A stretch of 32,472 nt of DNA from UMGS1498 sp900552335 (lineage in GTDB: Bacteria; Bacillota_I; Bacilli_A; RF39; UBA660), in the NCBI GenBank assembly GCA_902477075.1, contig CABSFU010000011.1, forward strand, positions 1 to 32,472, in the 5' to 3' direction. Shown piece by piece: positions 17,733 through 25,332 of this stretch; positions within the stretch are counted from its first letter, which is position 1, and every line of letters begins with the position of its first letter. Position numbers and translations under genes: made by a program. The notes under the pieces were generated by a model. It saw only the letters and a program-made list of their open reading frames with translations, was not told where the DNA came from and ran no database searches.

Positions 17733-18353
17733 ATGAAAAAAATAATTCATGAAAATCCTATCTTTGTTTTACTTTTAGGGCTTTGTTCTGCTTTGGCAGT
17801 TACAACAAAGGTAGAAAACGCTATTTTGATGGGATGTTGTTTTATTATTGTAATGTTTCTTTCCTCTACGATTATTTCTATATTCAAAAGATGGATACCA
17901 AATAATGTTCAAATTCCTGTTTATATTTTAATCATTGCAACGATTGTGACCATTTTAGAAATTTTGCTTTCTCATTTTGCGCCTGCTATTGATAAAGTGT
18001 TAGGTATTTATTTACCTTTAATTGTGGTAAATTGTATTGTTCTTGGAAAATGTATGAGTGTTGCTAGTAAAAGCAGTGTTATAGATAGTATGAAAGATGC
18101 TTTGCTAACTGGATTTGGATACTTATTTGCTCTTTTAATGATTGCTTTGATAAGAGAAACACTAGGTAGTGGAACGATTACTTTAATGGACGCTAGTAGT
18201 GTAATAACTCATAAAAAATTGATTATTGTGTTATATAAAAATTTAAATCTTTTGCCATTATCTATTTTAGTAGAACCATCTGGTGCTTTTCTAGTAATTG
18301 CTTTTTTAATTGCTTTGTTCCAAAAGAAAGGAGAAAAACATGAATCTATTTAA
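17733..18353 (+). CDS. rnfE: Rnf complex subunit RnfE
   Basis: This integral membrane subunit of the Rnf ion pump is homologous to RnfA and NqrD. ATG 17733 is chosen over GTG 17727, which lies within the AGGAGG site. The 206 residues have about six membrane helices. Characteristic RnfE segments include NPIFVLLLGLCSALAVTTKVENA, the half-helix IYLPLIVVNCIVLGK with a Cys of the membrane [2Fe-2S] type centre, another Cys in GCCFI, and LIRETLGSG. It overlaps the rnfA start by 14 bases. The RnfA/RnfE pair forms the inverted-topology heart of the pump, and both are full length here. Confidence 0.95.
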   Translation: MKKIIHENPIFVLLLGLCSALAVTTKVENAILMGCCFIIVMFLSSTIISIFKRWIPNNVQIPVYILIIATIVTILEILLSHFAPAIDKVLGIYLPLIVVNCIVLGKCMSVASKSSVIDSMKDALLTGFGYLFALLMIALIRETLGSGTITLMDASSVITHKKLIIVLYKNLNLLPLSILVEPSGAFLVIAFLIALFQKKGEKHESI

Positions 18354-18900
18354 CTTATTTTTCACTTCTTTTTTAACAGAAAATATCATTTTAACAAAAT
18401 TTTTAGGTATTTGTCCGTTTATTGGAACTTCTTCTAAAAGTAAAAATGCCATCAGTATGGGAATTTGCGTTACTTTTGTGGTAACTTGTTCTTCTATTTT
18501 AACTTATTTACTTTATCATTGGATTTTAGTACCAACGGATACAACATATTTACAAACCTTATTTTTTATTTTGATCATTGCTTCTTTTGTTCAAATGATT
18601 ATGATTATCATGAAAAAAAAACAACCAAAAATATATTCTAGTTTGGGAATTTATCTTCCTTTAATTACTACAAATTGCGCTGTTTTAGGTATTGCACTTT
18701 TAAACATCAATAATGAATATTCTTTTTTAGAAATGATAGTTTATAGTATTGGTAGTAGTCTTGGTTTTACATTTGTTATTTACCTTTTTTCAACCATGAG
18801 AGAATATTTGGATAAAAAAGAATTGGGTGCTTTTAAGGGAGTACCAATCGCTCTTATTACAGCTGCCATTATGACTTTGATTTTTTCAAGATATGTTTAG
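18340..18900 (+). CDS. rnfA: Rnf complex subunit RnfA
   Basis: This integral membrane subunit pairs with RnfE. The start is ATG 18340, preceded by AAAGGAGA at 18327-18334; the 186 residues are close to the usual 190. It has about six helices with TSFLTENIILTKFLGICPFIGTSSKSKNA at the N-terminus (cut here for length; residues 8-36). IYLPLITTNCAVLG and the GSSLGFTFVIYLFSTMRE region follow. The paired Cys in GICPF and TTNCAV match the membrane iron-sulphur ligands known for RnfA. It overlaps rnfE upstream and a 35-residue small gene downstream, so translation is tightly coupled. Confidence 0.95.
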   Translation: MNLFNLFFTSFLTENIILTKFLGICPFIGTSSKSKNAISMGICVTFVVTCSSILTYLLYHWILVPTDTTYLQTLFFILIIASFVQMIMIIMKKKQPKIYSSLGIYLPLITTNCAVLGIALLNINNEYSFLEMIVYSIGSSLGFTFVIYLFSTMREYLDKKELGAFKGVPIALITAAIMTLIFSRYV

Positions 18901-19000
18901 TTATATATTATTATTTGTACTCATTGTTTTAACGATTTATTTGTATAAAAAGAATGGTAGTTGTTCTCATGATTGTAAAAATTGTAGGAGGATAAAATGA
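18893..19000 (+). CDS. 35-residue membrane peptide with C-x3-C-x2-C motif between rnfA and rnfB
   Basis: ATG 18893 lies 8 bases inside the end of rnfA, and the TGA at 18998-19000 overlaps the rnfB ATG (ATGA). The peptide has one membrane helix (FSYILLFVLIVLTIYLY) followed by a short cytoplasmic or exposed tail, KKNGSCSHDCKNCRRIK, with C24, C28 and C31. Three cysteines with 3-2 spacing in a 35-residue membrane peptide could ligate a metal or Fe-S cluster. The general form (single helix plus Cys tail) also recalls the tiny FeoB-associated Cys-rich membrane proteins. The AGGAGG that serves rnfB lies inside its last codons. Coupling on both sides argues that it is translated. A role as an electron-transfer or assembly helper for the reduced RnfB is inference. 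Confidence 0.6.
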   Translation: MFSYILLFVLIVLTIYLYKKNGSCSHDCKNCRRIK

Positions 19001-19257
19001 TAGGAATATTACTAATTACTATATTCGCACTTTTGATAGGAATCATACTTACTGTTTTAGATCAAAAAGAGCCATCTAGAAAAGAAGAATATTTAAAAAG
19101 ATTACCAGGTTTTAATTGTGGTGGATGTGGATATGGAAGCTGTGAAGGAATGGCAGAAGCTATGTGCAAAAGTATTGAAAATTATAAAAAATGTAAACCT
19201 TTAAAAGGTGAAAAATTGAAAGAAATGGAAGAGTATTTAGATGGAAGAAATCATTGA
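18997..19257 (+). CDS. rnfB: Miniature RnfB: membrane anchor plus one [4Fe-4S] motif, ferredoxin domains absent
   Basis: In Rnf, RnfB accepts electrons from ferredoxin. Usual RnfB is about 190-330 residues: an anchor helix, a CxxCxxxxC-x16-C cluster domain, then two or more ferredoxin clusters. Here only 86 residues exist: helix 2-20, then LPGFNCGGCGYGSCEGMAEA with C41, C44, C49 and C66, which reproduces the canonical C-x2-C-x4-C-x16-C spacing exactly. The frame stops at 19257, inside the start of the next, unrelated gene, whose first 30 bases are repeated at 20546. The loss of the C-terminal part may be a recombination scar, or a compact RnfB form working with a separate ferredoxin. It is the last rnf gene of the operon. 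Confidence 0.85.
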   Translation: MIGILLITIFALLIGIILTVLDQKEPSRKEEYLKRLPGFNCGGCGYGSCEGMAEAMCKSIENYKKCKPLKGEKLKEMEEYLDGRNH

Positions 19258-19267
19258 TTTATGTAAA
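19238..19267 (+). repeat. 30-base direct repeat, copy 1 (5' ends of the HEATH paralogues)
   Basis: This is identical to 20546-20575. It includes TAG, the ATG and the first codons (MEEIIDLCK). Copy 1 also lies across the 3' end of rnfB. Confidence 0.9.
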
Positions 19268-20509
19268 AAAATAGATAATCATGTAAGAATTAGAAGGCAA
19301 GGCTATGGTGATTATAAAGATGAGAGATGGTATTCACTAGTTGCAGAATTGAAAAATACAATAACTGTTTACTTTGAACATAAAGATTTAGAATCTGTCA
19401 CGGTTTGTAACTTGTTCAATTATTTATACAGTATATCTAGTTTTAATATTCCGGAAGTAAATGAAATATTATTGAAAGCCAATTATAGTAAAAAATTAGA
19501 GACTGAGACAAAAAAAATAATGGATAAAATCAATAGGCAAGATAATATGACTGCTCAGGAATATAGTTATGCTCAATTTTTATTAATTCATGGTTTTATC
19601 AACGAATGTAAAGTGTATTGGTGTAATTTACTATTAAAAGCTTTAGTAGATGGTAAGTTTCATATAGAGTATGCTGATCTAGAAGATTTAATTATTTTAT
19701 ATTTTAAAGATTTAATTAAAAAGGAGTATTCTCTACAAGATGTAGAAATTTTCATCTGTCCTTTTGAAGAAGATAACAAAGATGGTAAAGCTTATTTTAA
19801 TAAAATTTTCATTAATGATAGATTAATAAAGGTTTTATGTGAAAATTTTAGTGCTGACAATTTATTTGAGCTTATGAGAGTTGTTTTTCATGAGGCGACG
19901 CATGTCCATCAATCTTTTAGGGTTAAGAATGGAGAAATATCAAAATTCAATTCAATTTTAATCAAGGATATTCTTTTATGCCAAATACTAGATGATGTGG
20001 ATTATTATGGTAAAAATTATATGCTTTTGTCAATAGAAAATGAAGCACTTATGATGGGAGACGAACTGGCACTGAAATATTTGAAATTTTTAGATTTACA
20101 AATTTCAAATGAATTAGATAATGGAATAACCGGTGAAATAGTTGTTAGCGATCGTCTTCTTCGCAATTTATTTAGAGCAGATAAGGAAAAACTCGTTAAT
20201 ATAAATGAATTATTTGACATGTTTGATTTAAATAACTTTAATATAGACTATTTTAAAGAGTATCCTCAGTTAAATTTGGAATACATTGCTGAAACTACTC
20301 CTGTCACATTAACAGTGGATGGATACAAATGTTGTTTTGATACTACTTCCATTAGAAAAAGGACATTAGAGGAAATAGAAGAAGAGTACCAAGGGTATTT
20401 AAATGGTACTTTAAAATTAAATGGAAAAAAAGAAGAAATAATACAGTATTTTAATTATTTAAAAAGTACTTTAGGAGAAGAAGGAAAAAATTTCAGATGT
20501 TCTAAATAA
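19241..20509 (+). CDS. Putative zinc metallopeptidase-like protein (HEATH motif), paralogue 1
   Basis: The 422-residue protein is not recognised as a known family. The clear motif is H217-E-A-T-H221 in a hydrophobic helix (VVFHEATHVHQSF), the HExxH zinc signature. About 47 residues later, E268 in SIENEALMMGDELA is a candidate third ligand, as in gluzincins. There is no signal peptide, so it is probably cytoplasmic. The N-terminus (MEEIIDLCKKI) and C-terminus (RTLEEIEEEYQGYLNGTLKL) are nearly the same as in the next gene, while the middle is much more diverged. The start overlaps rnfB by 17 bases with GGAAGAG at 19227-19233, so it may be read from the rnf operon. It lacks the zinc ribbon seen in paralogue 2. 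Substrate unknown. Confidence 0.75.
   Translation: MEEIIDLCKKIDNHVRIRRQGYGDYKDERWYSLVAELKNTITVYFEHKDLESVTVCNLFNYLYSISSFNIPEVNEILLKANYSKKLETETKKIMDKINRQDNMTAQEYSYAQFLLIHGFINECKVYWCNLLLKALVDGKFHIEYADLEDLIILYFKDLIKKEYSLQDVEIFICPFEEDNKDGKAYFNKIFINDRLIKVLCENFSADNLFELMRVVFHEATHVHQSFRVKNGEISKFNSILIKDILLCQILDDVDYYGKNYMLLSIENEALMMGDELALKYLKFLDLQISNELDNGITGEIVVSDRLLRNLFRADKEKLVNINELFDMFDLNNFNIDYFKEYPQLNLEYIAETTPVTLTVDGYKCCFDTTSIRKRTLEEIEEEYQGYLNGTLKLNGKKEEIIQYFNYLKSTLGEEGKNFRCSK
20396..20440 (+). repeat. 45-base direct repeat, copy 1 (3' ends of the HEATH paralogues)
   Basis: This is identical to 21668-21712 and encodes the YLNGTLKLNGKKEE segment. Such long identity between otherwise diverged genes suggests recent duplication or gene conversion at the ends. 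Confidence 0.9.
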
Positions 20510-20545
20510 GTAAAGGGTATTTATTTTAGTAAAAAAAGGATGAGA

Positions 20546-20575
20546 TAGATGGAAGAAATCATTGATTTATGTAAA
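20546..20575 (+). repeat. 30-base direct repeat, copy 2
   Basis: This is identical to 19238-19267 and spans the start codon of paralogue 2. Confidence 0.9.
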
Positions 20576-21772
20576 GAAATAAAATATTGTGGTACAAAAT
20601 GTAAATCTTGTGGTGGAACCATAAAAAATTGTAGTTGTTCCTATTGTGGTAAAAAAAGTGAAGAATTAGAACAACTGGTTTCAAAATTAAGTGAGAAATT
20701 AGATATCTTAAAAAAAGATGATGACTTAAATTATGTTCCGGTATGTCAATTGTTTAATTATTTATATAATATTAAAGAATTCCATATTCCTGAAGTAGAT
20801 GAAATATTAGGAAAAGCAAATTATGGTAGCAAATTAGAACATGAATTAGAAAAAATAGTTGCTAAAGAAAATAGTTCTCAAAATATTAGTGTATCAGAAT
20901 ATGAGTTAGTTGATTTCCTTTTATTAAATGGCAATTTAAAAAATTATAAAGTTAATTGGTGTAATTTTTTAATAAAAGCTCTAGCAAACAAAAAATTTCA
21001 TATAGAATATGAAGATTTAGAAAAATTACTTATTATGTATTCTGAGGAGTTGTTGAACGAAAAATACCAAATAGATAATGCAAAATGTATAATTGAAAAC
21101 TTTCCTAAAAAGGAGCAACATGGTAAAGCCCGAAAAAACAAAATGCATATTGATAAAGATTTAGTTAATAAGCTGTATCAAAACTTTAATGGTGACAATA
21201 TGTTCAAAGTATTTAATGCAATATTTCATGAAGCGACACATGTCAGTCAATATTTTCGACGAATCAACAACAACATATCATTTTATGATTTAATTTTGAC
21301 AAAGGATTATATTTTAAGAAATTACTTAAATGACTATTACGATAATAATTATTATTTATCTTCTGAAGAAATAGAAGCACATATTGAAGGTTATCAGACT
21401 GCCTTAAGTTATGCTGACTTTCTAGGATTAACAATTTCCGATGAAATAAAAAAAGAGGAATCTTATAAAATTGAAAATTTAAAGAAAATTATTACCAACT
21501 TAAATAGAAAATATCAAGGAAATTATGTTTCAATAGATGATTTGATTCAAAAAATTTTATCTCCAGAAATGCTTAAAGAATATCCTCAATTACAATTAGA
21601 ATATGTAATTGAAAATGGTTATATTAGAAGAAAAACATTAGAAGAAGTAGAAGAAGACTATCATAATTATTTAAATGGTACTTTAAAATTAAATGGAAAA
21701 AAAGAAGAAATAGAATATTATTTTGATTCTTTAAAAAATACTTTAGATAGTAGTAAAAGAAAAAAAATTTAA
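20549..21772 (+). CDS. Putative zinc metallopeptidase-like protein (HEATH motif) with N-terminal zinc ribbon, paralogue 2
   Basis: The 407-residue tandem paralogue of the preceding gene starts 39 bases after it. HExxH is at H227-E-A-T-H231 (AIFHEATHVSQYF), and E276 (SSEEIEAHIEGYQ) aligns with E268 of paralogue 1. Unlike paralogue 1, the N-terminus carries a Cys-rich insertion, C18-x2-C21 and C30-x2-C33 (CKSCGG, CSYCGKK), the form of a small zinc ribbon. Further Cys lie at 8, 14 and 28. The C-terminal YLNGTLKLNGKKEE block is shared. The absence of a leader or membrane helix suggests a cytoplasmic protein. The family is not recognised. A regulated or defensive protease is possible, but nothing in the window shows its target. 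Confidence 0.78.
   Translation: MEEIIDLCKEIKYCGTKCKSCGGTIKNCSCSYCGKKSEELEQLVSKLSEKLDILKKDDDLNYVPVCQLFNYLYNIKEFHIPEVDEILGKANYGSKLEHELEKIVAKENSSQNISVSEYELVDFLLLNGNLKNYKVNWCNFLIKALANKKFHIEYEDLEKLLIMYSEELLNEKYQIDNAKCIIENFPKKEQHGKARKNKMHIDKDLVNKLYQNFNGDNMFKVFNAIFHEATHVSQYFRRINNNISFYDLILTKDYILRNYLNDYYDNNYYLSSEEIEAHIEGYQTALSYADFLGLTISDEIKKEESYKIENLKKIITNLNRKYQGNYVSIDDLIQKILSPEMLKEYPQLQLEYVIENGYIRRKTLEEVEEDYHNYLNGTLKLNGKKEEIEYYFDSLKNTLDSSKRKKI
21668..21712 (+). repeat. 45-base direct repeat, copy 2
   Basis: This is identical to 20396-20440, at the 3' end of paralogue 2. Confidence 0.9.
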
Positions 21773-21784
21773 TATTCTTTTTTT
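21755..21784 (+). terminator. Possible weak terminator after the HEATH paralogues
   Basis: AAAAGAA (21755-21761) can pair with TTCTTTT (21775-21781), with a T-run to 21784. The stem is short and A/T-only apart from one pair. Confidence 0.35.
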
Positions 21785-21828
21785 GTTATCTTGAATAAAC
21801 AGATTCACAGGCATTCCTTATTTGTCTT

Positions 21829-21837
21829 CATATAATA
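21829..21837 (+). promoter_or_regulatory. CATATAATA, possible sporulation (sigma-E/K) or sigma-A -10 element
   Basis: The site matches the CATAnnnTA pattern of mother-cell sigma factors and also contains TATAAT. No TTGACA-like -35 exists at 16-18 bases, while GGCATT lies at a position resembling a sigma-E -35. The downstream gene codes for a collagen-like protein of the kind often found on spores. Confidence 0.35.
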
Positions 21838-21860
21838 GAGGTAGATATGAGGTGAATAAA

Positions 21861-22775
21861 ATGGAATTTAATGAAAAAATCAAACGCTTAGAAGTAAATC
21901 AAAAGTTGCAAAATAGATTAAAAGAAATTGGCATCTATAACACAATTCCTTTAATAGGTCCTACTGGCCCAGCTGGAAAAGGTCTTAATATTTTAGGAAG
22001 TTATGACACTCTAGAAGACTTGAAAAATTATCATCCAATAGGAAATATGGGTGACTGTTATATGGTGGATGGAAATCTTTATGTATGGAATGAAGATAAA
22101 AAAGATTGGTCAAATGTAGGAAATATTCAAGGACCAACTGGTAAATCAGAAAAAATTATTGTTCGCACTACAACTACAGGAGAAGAAGATGAAGAAGCAC
22201 AAGTAATAGATACACAAGTAGAAGATGAACATTATTTAGATTTTATTATTCCAAGAGGTAAAAAAGGGATACAAGGAGAGCAAGGTTTAATAGGCCCCAC
22301 TGGTCCACAAGGGGAGATTGGACCACAAGGGCCAAGCGGTGAAGAAGGACCGACTTCTCATCCCGCAGTATTATTTGTTAGTTATGCTGAAACAAATTAT
22401 TCTAGAACTATGCCAATTCAAGAAAGCAAAATGATACCAGCAGATAATAATATTTTTTATATTCCAAATAATACAGATATAACTATCATACAAGAAGGAA
22501 CATATGAAATTACTTTGTGTGGAATTATATCTGGTGTCACAACATCTAATGGTGGTATTTTTTTATTGAATGATGAAACCGGAAAAGTCGTTCAAGACTT
22601 ATCCTTTAATTTACCAGCTGGGAATACCTCAGTAGTTAATTTTTCAGAAGTCATTATTACCGATTTAAAAGCCTCTACCACGTTATCTGTAAGATGTGGA
22701 ATTACGGGGGATCAAAGTATTTCTGGTATCAAATTTACTTGTGTAAACTTAGTGGTTAAAAAATTTAAGATGTAA
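21861..22775 (+). CDS. Collagen-like (G-x-y) surface protein, BclA/exosporium-like organisation
   Basis: ATG 21861 with GAGGTG at 21849-21854 is chosen over an upstream start at 21822 that has no site and overlaps the putative promoter. The 304 residues contain three short collagen-like parts: GPTGPAGKG (33-41), GPTG (91-94) and the main run from about 133 to 154 (GIQGEQGLIGPTGPQGEIG). Between them lies a small module (GDCYMVDGNLYVWNEDKKDW) also seen in phage tail and fibre proteins, and then TTTTGEEDEEAQVIDTQV. The C-terminal roughly 145 residues form a beta-rich TNF/C1q-like trimerisation head (PADNNIFYIPNNTDITIIQEGTY is part of it). No signal peptide is seen, which suits a mother-cell-made spore-surface filament. 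A phage or prophage fibre origin is the alternative. Confidence 0.75.
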   Translation: MEFNEKIKRLEVNQKLQNRLKEIGIYNTIPLIGPTGPAGKGLNILGSYDTLEDLKNYHPIGNMGDCYMVDGNLYVWNEDKKDWSNVGNIQGPTGKSEKIIVRTTTTGEEDEEAQVIDTQVEDEHYLDFIIPRGKKGIQGEQGLIGPTGPQGEIGPQGPSGEEGPTSHPAVLFVSYAETNYSRTMPIQESKMIPADNNIFYIPNNTDITIIQEGTYEITLCGIISGVTTSNGGIFLLNDETGKVVQDLSFNLPAGNTSVVNFSEVIITDLKASTTLSVRCGITGDQSISGIKFTCVNLVVKKFKM

Positions 22776-22801
22776 AAAAAAGAGAATTTTTCTCTTTTTT
22801 T
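22776..22801. terminator. Bidirectional terminator between convergent genes
   Basis: AAAAAAGAGAA (22776-22786) pairs with TTCTCTTTTTT (22790-22800) around TTT. Both strands have a T-run after the stem, so it can serve the collagen-like gene and the minus-strand operon ending at 22814. Confidence 0.88.
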
Positions 22802-22813
22802 GGGTTTAAAAAT

Positions 22814-23890
22814 TTATCGAATGGAAGAACTGTTATTAATAGATAGAATACTATACATAAAAAGAACATCCTTATTGTTAAAATCAACATATTCATTTAG
22901 TATTTTAGGAGAAATATATCTAGTGTCAATAACAGTGATTTTATGATATTCTTCTATCAATAATGGAACCAAACTACTTCCATAAGAATCTCTAAATACA
23001 ATTAACTCTTTATCGCTCATATTATCATTTATGATATCTATGATAGCAACCGCTCCTGACAAATAAATATCATATTTATCATAAGAATTGATTTTAGTTA
23101 AATCATAAACTTCTGTTTCTTTTTTTGTTTCATAATTGTAAACTTTACTATTTTGAATGGTTTCATTTGTTAAAATTTGAATTGTATCATTTTGTTTAGT
23201 TACTGGTAATTGAAAAGCATAGGCCCCTTTAAAAGAAGTAATTTCTTTTTGCTCATAGTAGTTAGAGATTGAAAAATGCATTTGACTTGCTATTTCATTA
23301 GCTACTTTTTTTAAATTTTCCTGTTTCCAATGAGTATCTGTTTTATAATAATCATCCAAATTTAGTAAAGGAAAAATATCAATATATTGAAAAGAAGGTA
23401 ATTCTTGTTTCATTTTATTTTCCATTTTAATATAATCCAATTTTAAATTTCCATTATCAACAAAATAATTTTTGTCTGGAATAATTGTAAAATAAATAGA
23501 GTTATTTTTTAAATAATTATTTTTGATAGAATTCATTTTGTCTGTTAAATTAGAAACAGAGTTTTCATTGAAAGGAAAAGTTTGCTCTATTATATAATCC
23601 TTGTAAAGATATAAATTGTTATAATTTTTTTTCAAATTTAGTTCTAATTCTACTTTTAATTTTCTAAATTCATCTCTTTTTATAAATTGATCAGTAGTAT
23701 AAGTATCAAATTTTTTAAAAAAAGTTCCGTCTATTATAGTTTGAGTAGAAAGAGTGGGAAATTGCTCTAATTTTCTACGTTCAGAGATGGAAATTTCTTC
23801 ATCTTTTTTTAGTATATTTATGATGAAAAAGAAAACTAACAAAGATGAAAATAAAAGTGTTACAACAACATTTTTTATTTTATCACTCAT
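22814..23890 (-). CDS. DHHW/AlgJ-like SGNH-type protein, partner of MBOAT O-acyltransferase
   Basis: The 358 residues start with one membrane helix (about 8-27) and the rest is predicted outside the cell. The DHHW-family motif appears as T184-D-T-H187-W188 (YYKTDTHWKQ), and the nucleophile region as VFRDSYGSSL with D301-S302. These match the AlgJ/AlgX and DHHW families that transfer or handle O-acetyl groups on extracellular polysaccharide with a membrane-bound MBOAT. Its start lies 9 bases after the MBOAT stop with AGGAGG just upstream, so the two are co-translated. The first motif residue pair is TD-TH rather than DHH, a common family variation. The target polymer is unknown; a wall or spore-coat polysaccharide would fit. 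Confidence 0.85.
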   Translation of the reverse strand: MSDKIKNVVVTLLFSSLLVFFFIINILKKDEEISISERRKLEQFPTLSTQTIIDGTFFKKFDTYTTDQFIKRDEFRKLKVELELNLKKNYNNLYLYKDYIIEQTFPFNENSVSNLTDKMNSIKNNYLKNNSIYFTIIPDKNYFVDNGNLKLDYIKMENKMKQELPSFQYIDIFPLLNLDDYYKTDTHWKQENLKKVANEIASQMHFSISNYYEQKEITSFKGAYAFQLPVTKQNDTIQILTNETIQNSKVYNYETKKETEVYDLTKINSYDKYDIYLSGAVAIIDIINDNMSDKELIVFRDSYGSSLVPLLIEEYHKITVIDTRYISPKILNEYVDFNNKDVLFMYSILSINNSSSIR

Positions 23891-23899
23891 ATTTACCTC

Positions 23900-25291
23900 C
23901 TAAAATCTAAAATATAAAAATGGATTATATGAATTATCAATTAAGTAAGCAGTAACAAGAAATAGTAGTATCACAATAAAGATGGGTTCTAATAAATTAC
24001 ATAAATAATTCCAGAATTTGTTTGCTCTTAATTTTTCCACCAAATTTTTTAAAATAGGGGTAGAAGTAATAAGAGCAATGATAAAAACAAAGAAATAACT
24101 TTTGAAATAGTAAATAGTGAAGTTATTGATCAAAACACTCGTTTGAAAACCAAATAGTCCTGTAATACTTTGCCATGCTTCTTTTAAGGTAGAGGCCTGA
24201 AAAATAAGAAAACTAATCATTACTAGAAATAAAACATAGACTCTCCTAATAAGACTAGGTAATTTTTCTAAATATTTGTTTAAATATACTTTTTCTATGA
24301 TTAATAAAATTCCAAAAAAAAGTCCCCATAGAATAAAATTCCAACTAGCACCATGCCATATACCAGTTAATAACCAAACAATTAAAATATTTCTTAATAA
24401 TTTATATGTTCCAACTCTATTTCCTCCTAACGGTATATAGACATAATCTTTAAACCAAGAACTTAATGATATATGCCATCTATGCCAAAATTCGGTAATG
24501 CTTTTAGAAATGTAGGGATAGTTAAAGTTTTCCAAAAAGTGAAATCCAAACATCCTACCAAGACCAATTGCCATATCAGAGTAAGCTGAAAAATCAAAAT
24601 AAATTTGTAACATATAACTAATACCAAATAACCAATAAAGGAGGATACTCCTTTCATCAACTAAATGAAATTTTGTACATAATTCTCCTAACATATTAGC
24701 AATCAATACTTTTTTAGCTAAGCCAATGGTAAATCTTTTTACGCCATAAGAAAAATTTTCAAAACTGTGTGTTCTATCTTTTAATTCTTTTTCAATAGTT
24801 TCATATCTTACAATAGGACCTGCTATTAATTGGGGAAATAAAGAGATGTAAGTTGCTAATGTTAAAAAATTTCTTTGGGCTTTTACGTTACCTCTATAGA
24901 CATCAACCATATAACTAATTATTTGAAAGGTGTAAAAGGATATTCCTATCGGTAATGCTAGATGAAGAAGGGATAAATTGAGGTGAAATAATCCATTTAG
25001 ATTAGAAATTAAAAAGTCAGTATATTTAAATAAAATAAGCAATAAAATGGGAATAAATAGGGTAATTTGTAAAGTGGTTTTAGACCTGTATTTTTCAATG
25101 AAAATTCCCCCAATATAAGCCACTATTATTTCAAAAAGCATTAAAAGTAAATAGTTAGGTTCTCCATAAAAATAAAAGAAAAGAGAGAAAATAAACAGAA
25201 CAAAGTTTTTCAATTTTTTAGGGGATAGGAAATATACAATTAGTACGATTGGTAAAAAGTAATATAAAAAACTAATACTAGTAAATAACAT
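23900..25291 (-). CDS. MBOAT family membrane O-acyltransferase (AlgI-like)
   Basis: This polytopic membrane protein of 463 residues moves acyl groups, usually acetyl, across the membrane for O-acylation of an extracellular polymer. AlgI/DltB-family marks are FPQLIAGPIVRY (152-163), FDFSAYSDMAIGLGRMFG, FWHRWHISLSSWFKDYVYIPLGG (268-290 in part) and the invariant His in GIWHGASWNFILWG (H313). AAAGGAGA precedes the start. It lies downstream of a terminator that separates it from the DUF4358-type gene, and is followed at once by its DHHW partner. The dlt genes are absent, so it is not DltB of a D-alanylation operon. Confidence 0.93.
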   Translation of the reverse strand: MLFTSISFLYYFLPIVLIVYFLSPKKLKNFVLFIFSLFFYFYGEPNYLLLMLFEIIVAYIGGIFIEKYRSKTTLQITLFIPILLLILFKYTDFLISNLNGLFHLNLSLLHLALPIGISFYTFQIISYMVDVYRGNVKAQRNFLTLATYISLFPQLIAGPIVRYETIEKELKDRTHSFENFSYGVKRFTIGLAKKVLIANMLGELCTKFHLVDERSILLYWLFGISYMLQIYFDFSAYSDMAIGLGRMFGFHFLENFNYPYISKSITEFWHRWHISLSSWFKDYVYIPLGGNRVGTYKLLRNILIVWLLTGIWHGASWNFILWGLFFGILLIIEKVYLNKYLEKLPSLIRRVYVLFLVMISFLIFQASTLKEAWQSITGLFGFQTSVLINNFTIYYFKSYFFVFIIALITSTPILKNLVEKLRANKFWNYLCNLLEPIFIVILLFLVTAYLIDNSYNPFLYFRF

Positions 25292-25305
25292 TTTTTTCTC
25301 CTTTC

Positions 25306-25332
25306 AAAAAGGCACCATTTAAGGTGCTTTTT
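25306..25332 (-). terminator. Terminator after the DUF4358-type gene (minus strand)
   Basis: On the minus strand AAAAAGCACC pairs with GGTGC and a T-run follows (plus-strand A 25306-25310; G25311 bulged). It starts at the stop codon of the DUF4358-type gene and lies before the MBOAT start; read-through is possible. Confidence 0.75.

Noticed and set aside
20396..21712. The repeated segments around the HEATH genes as transposon ends or attachment sites.
   Set aside because: The repeats are in frame, encode conserved protein segments, and no transposase, integrase or inverted repeats are present.
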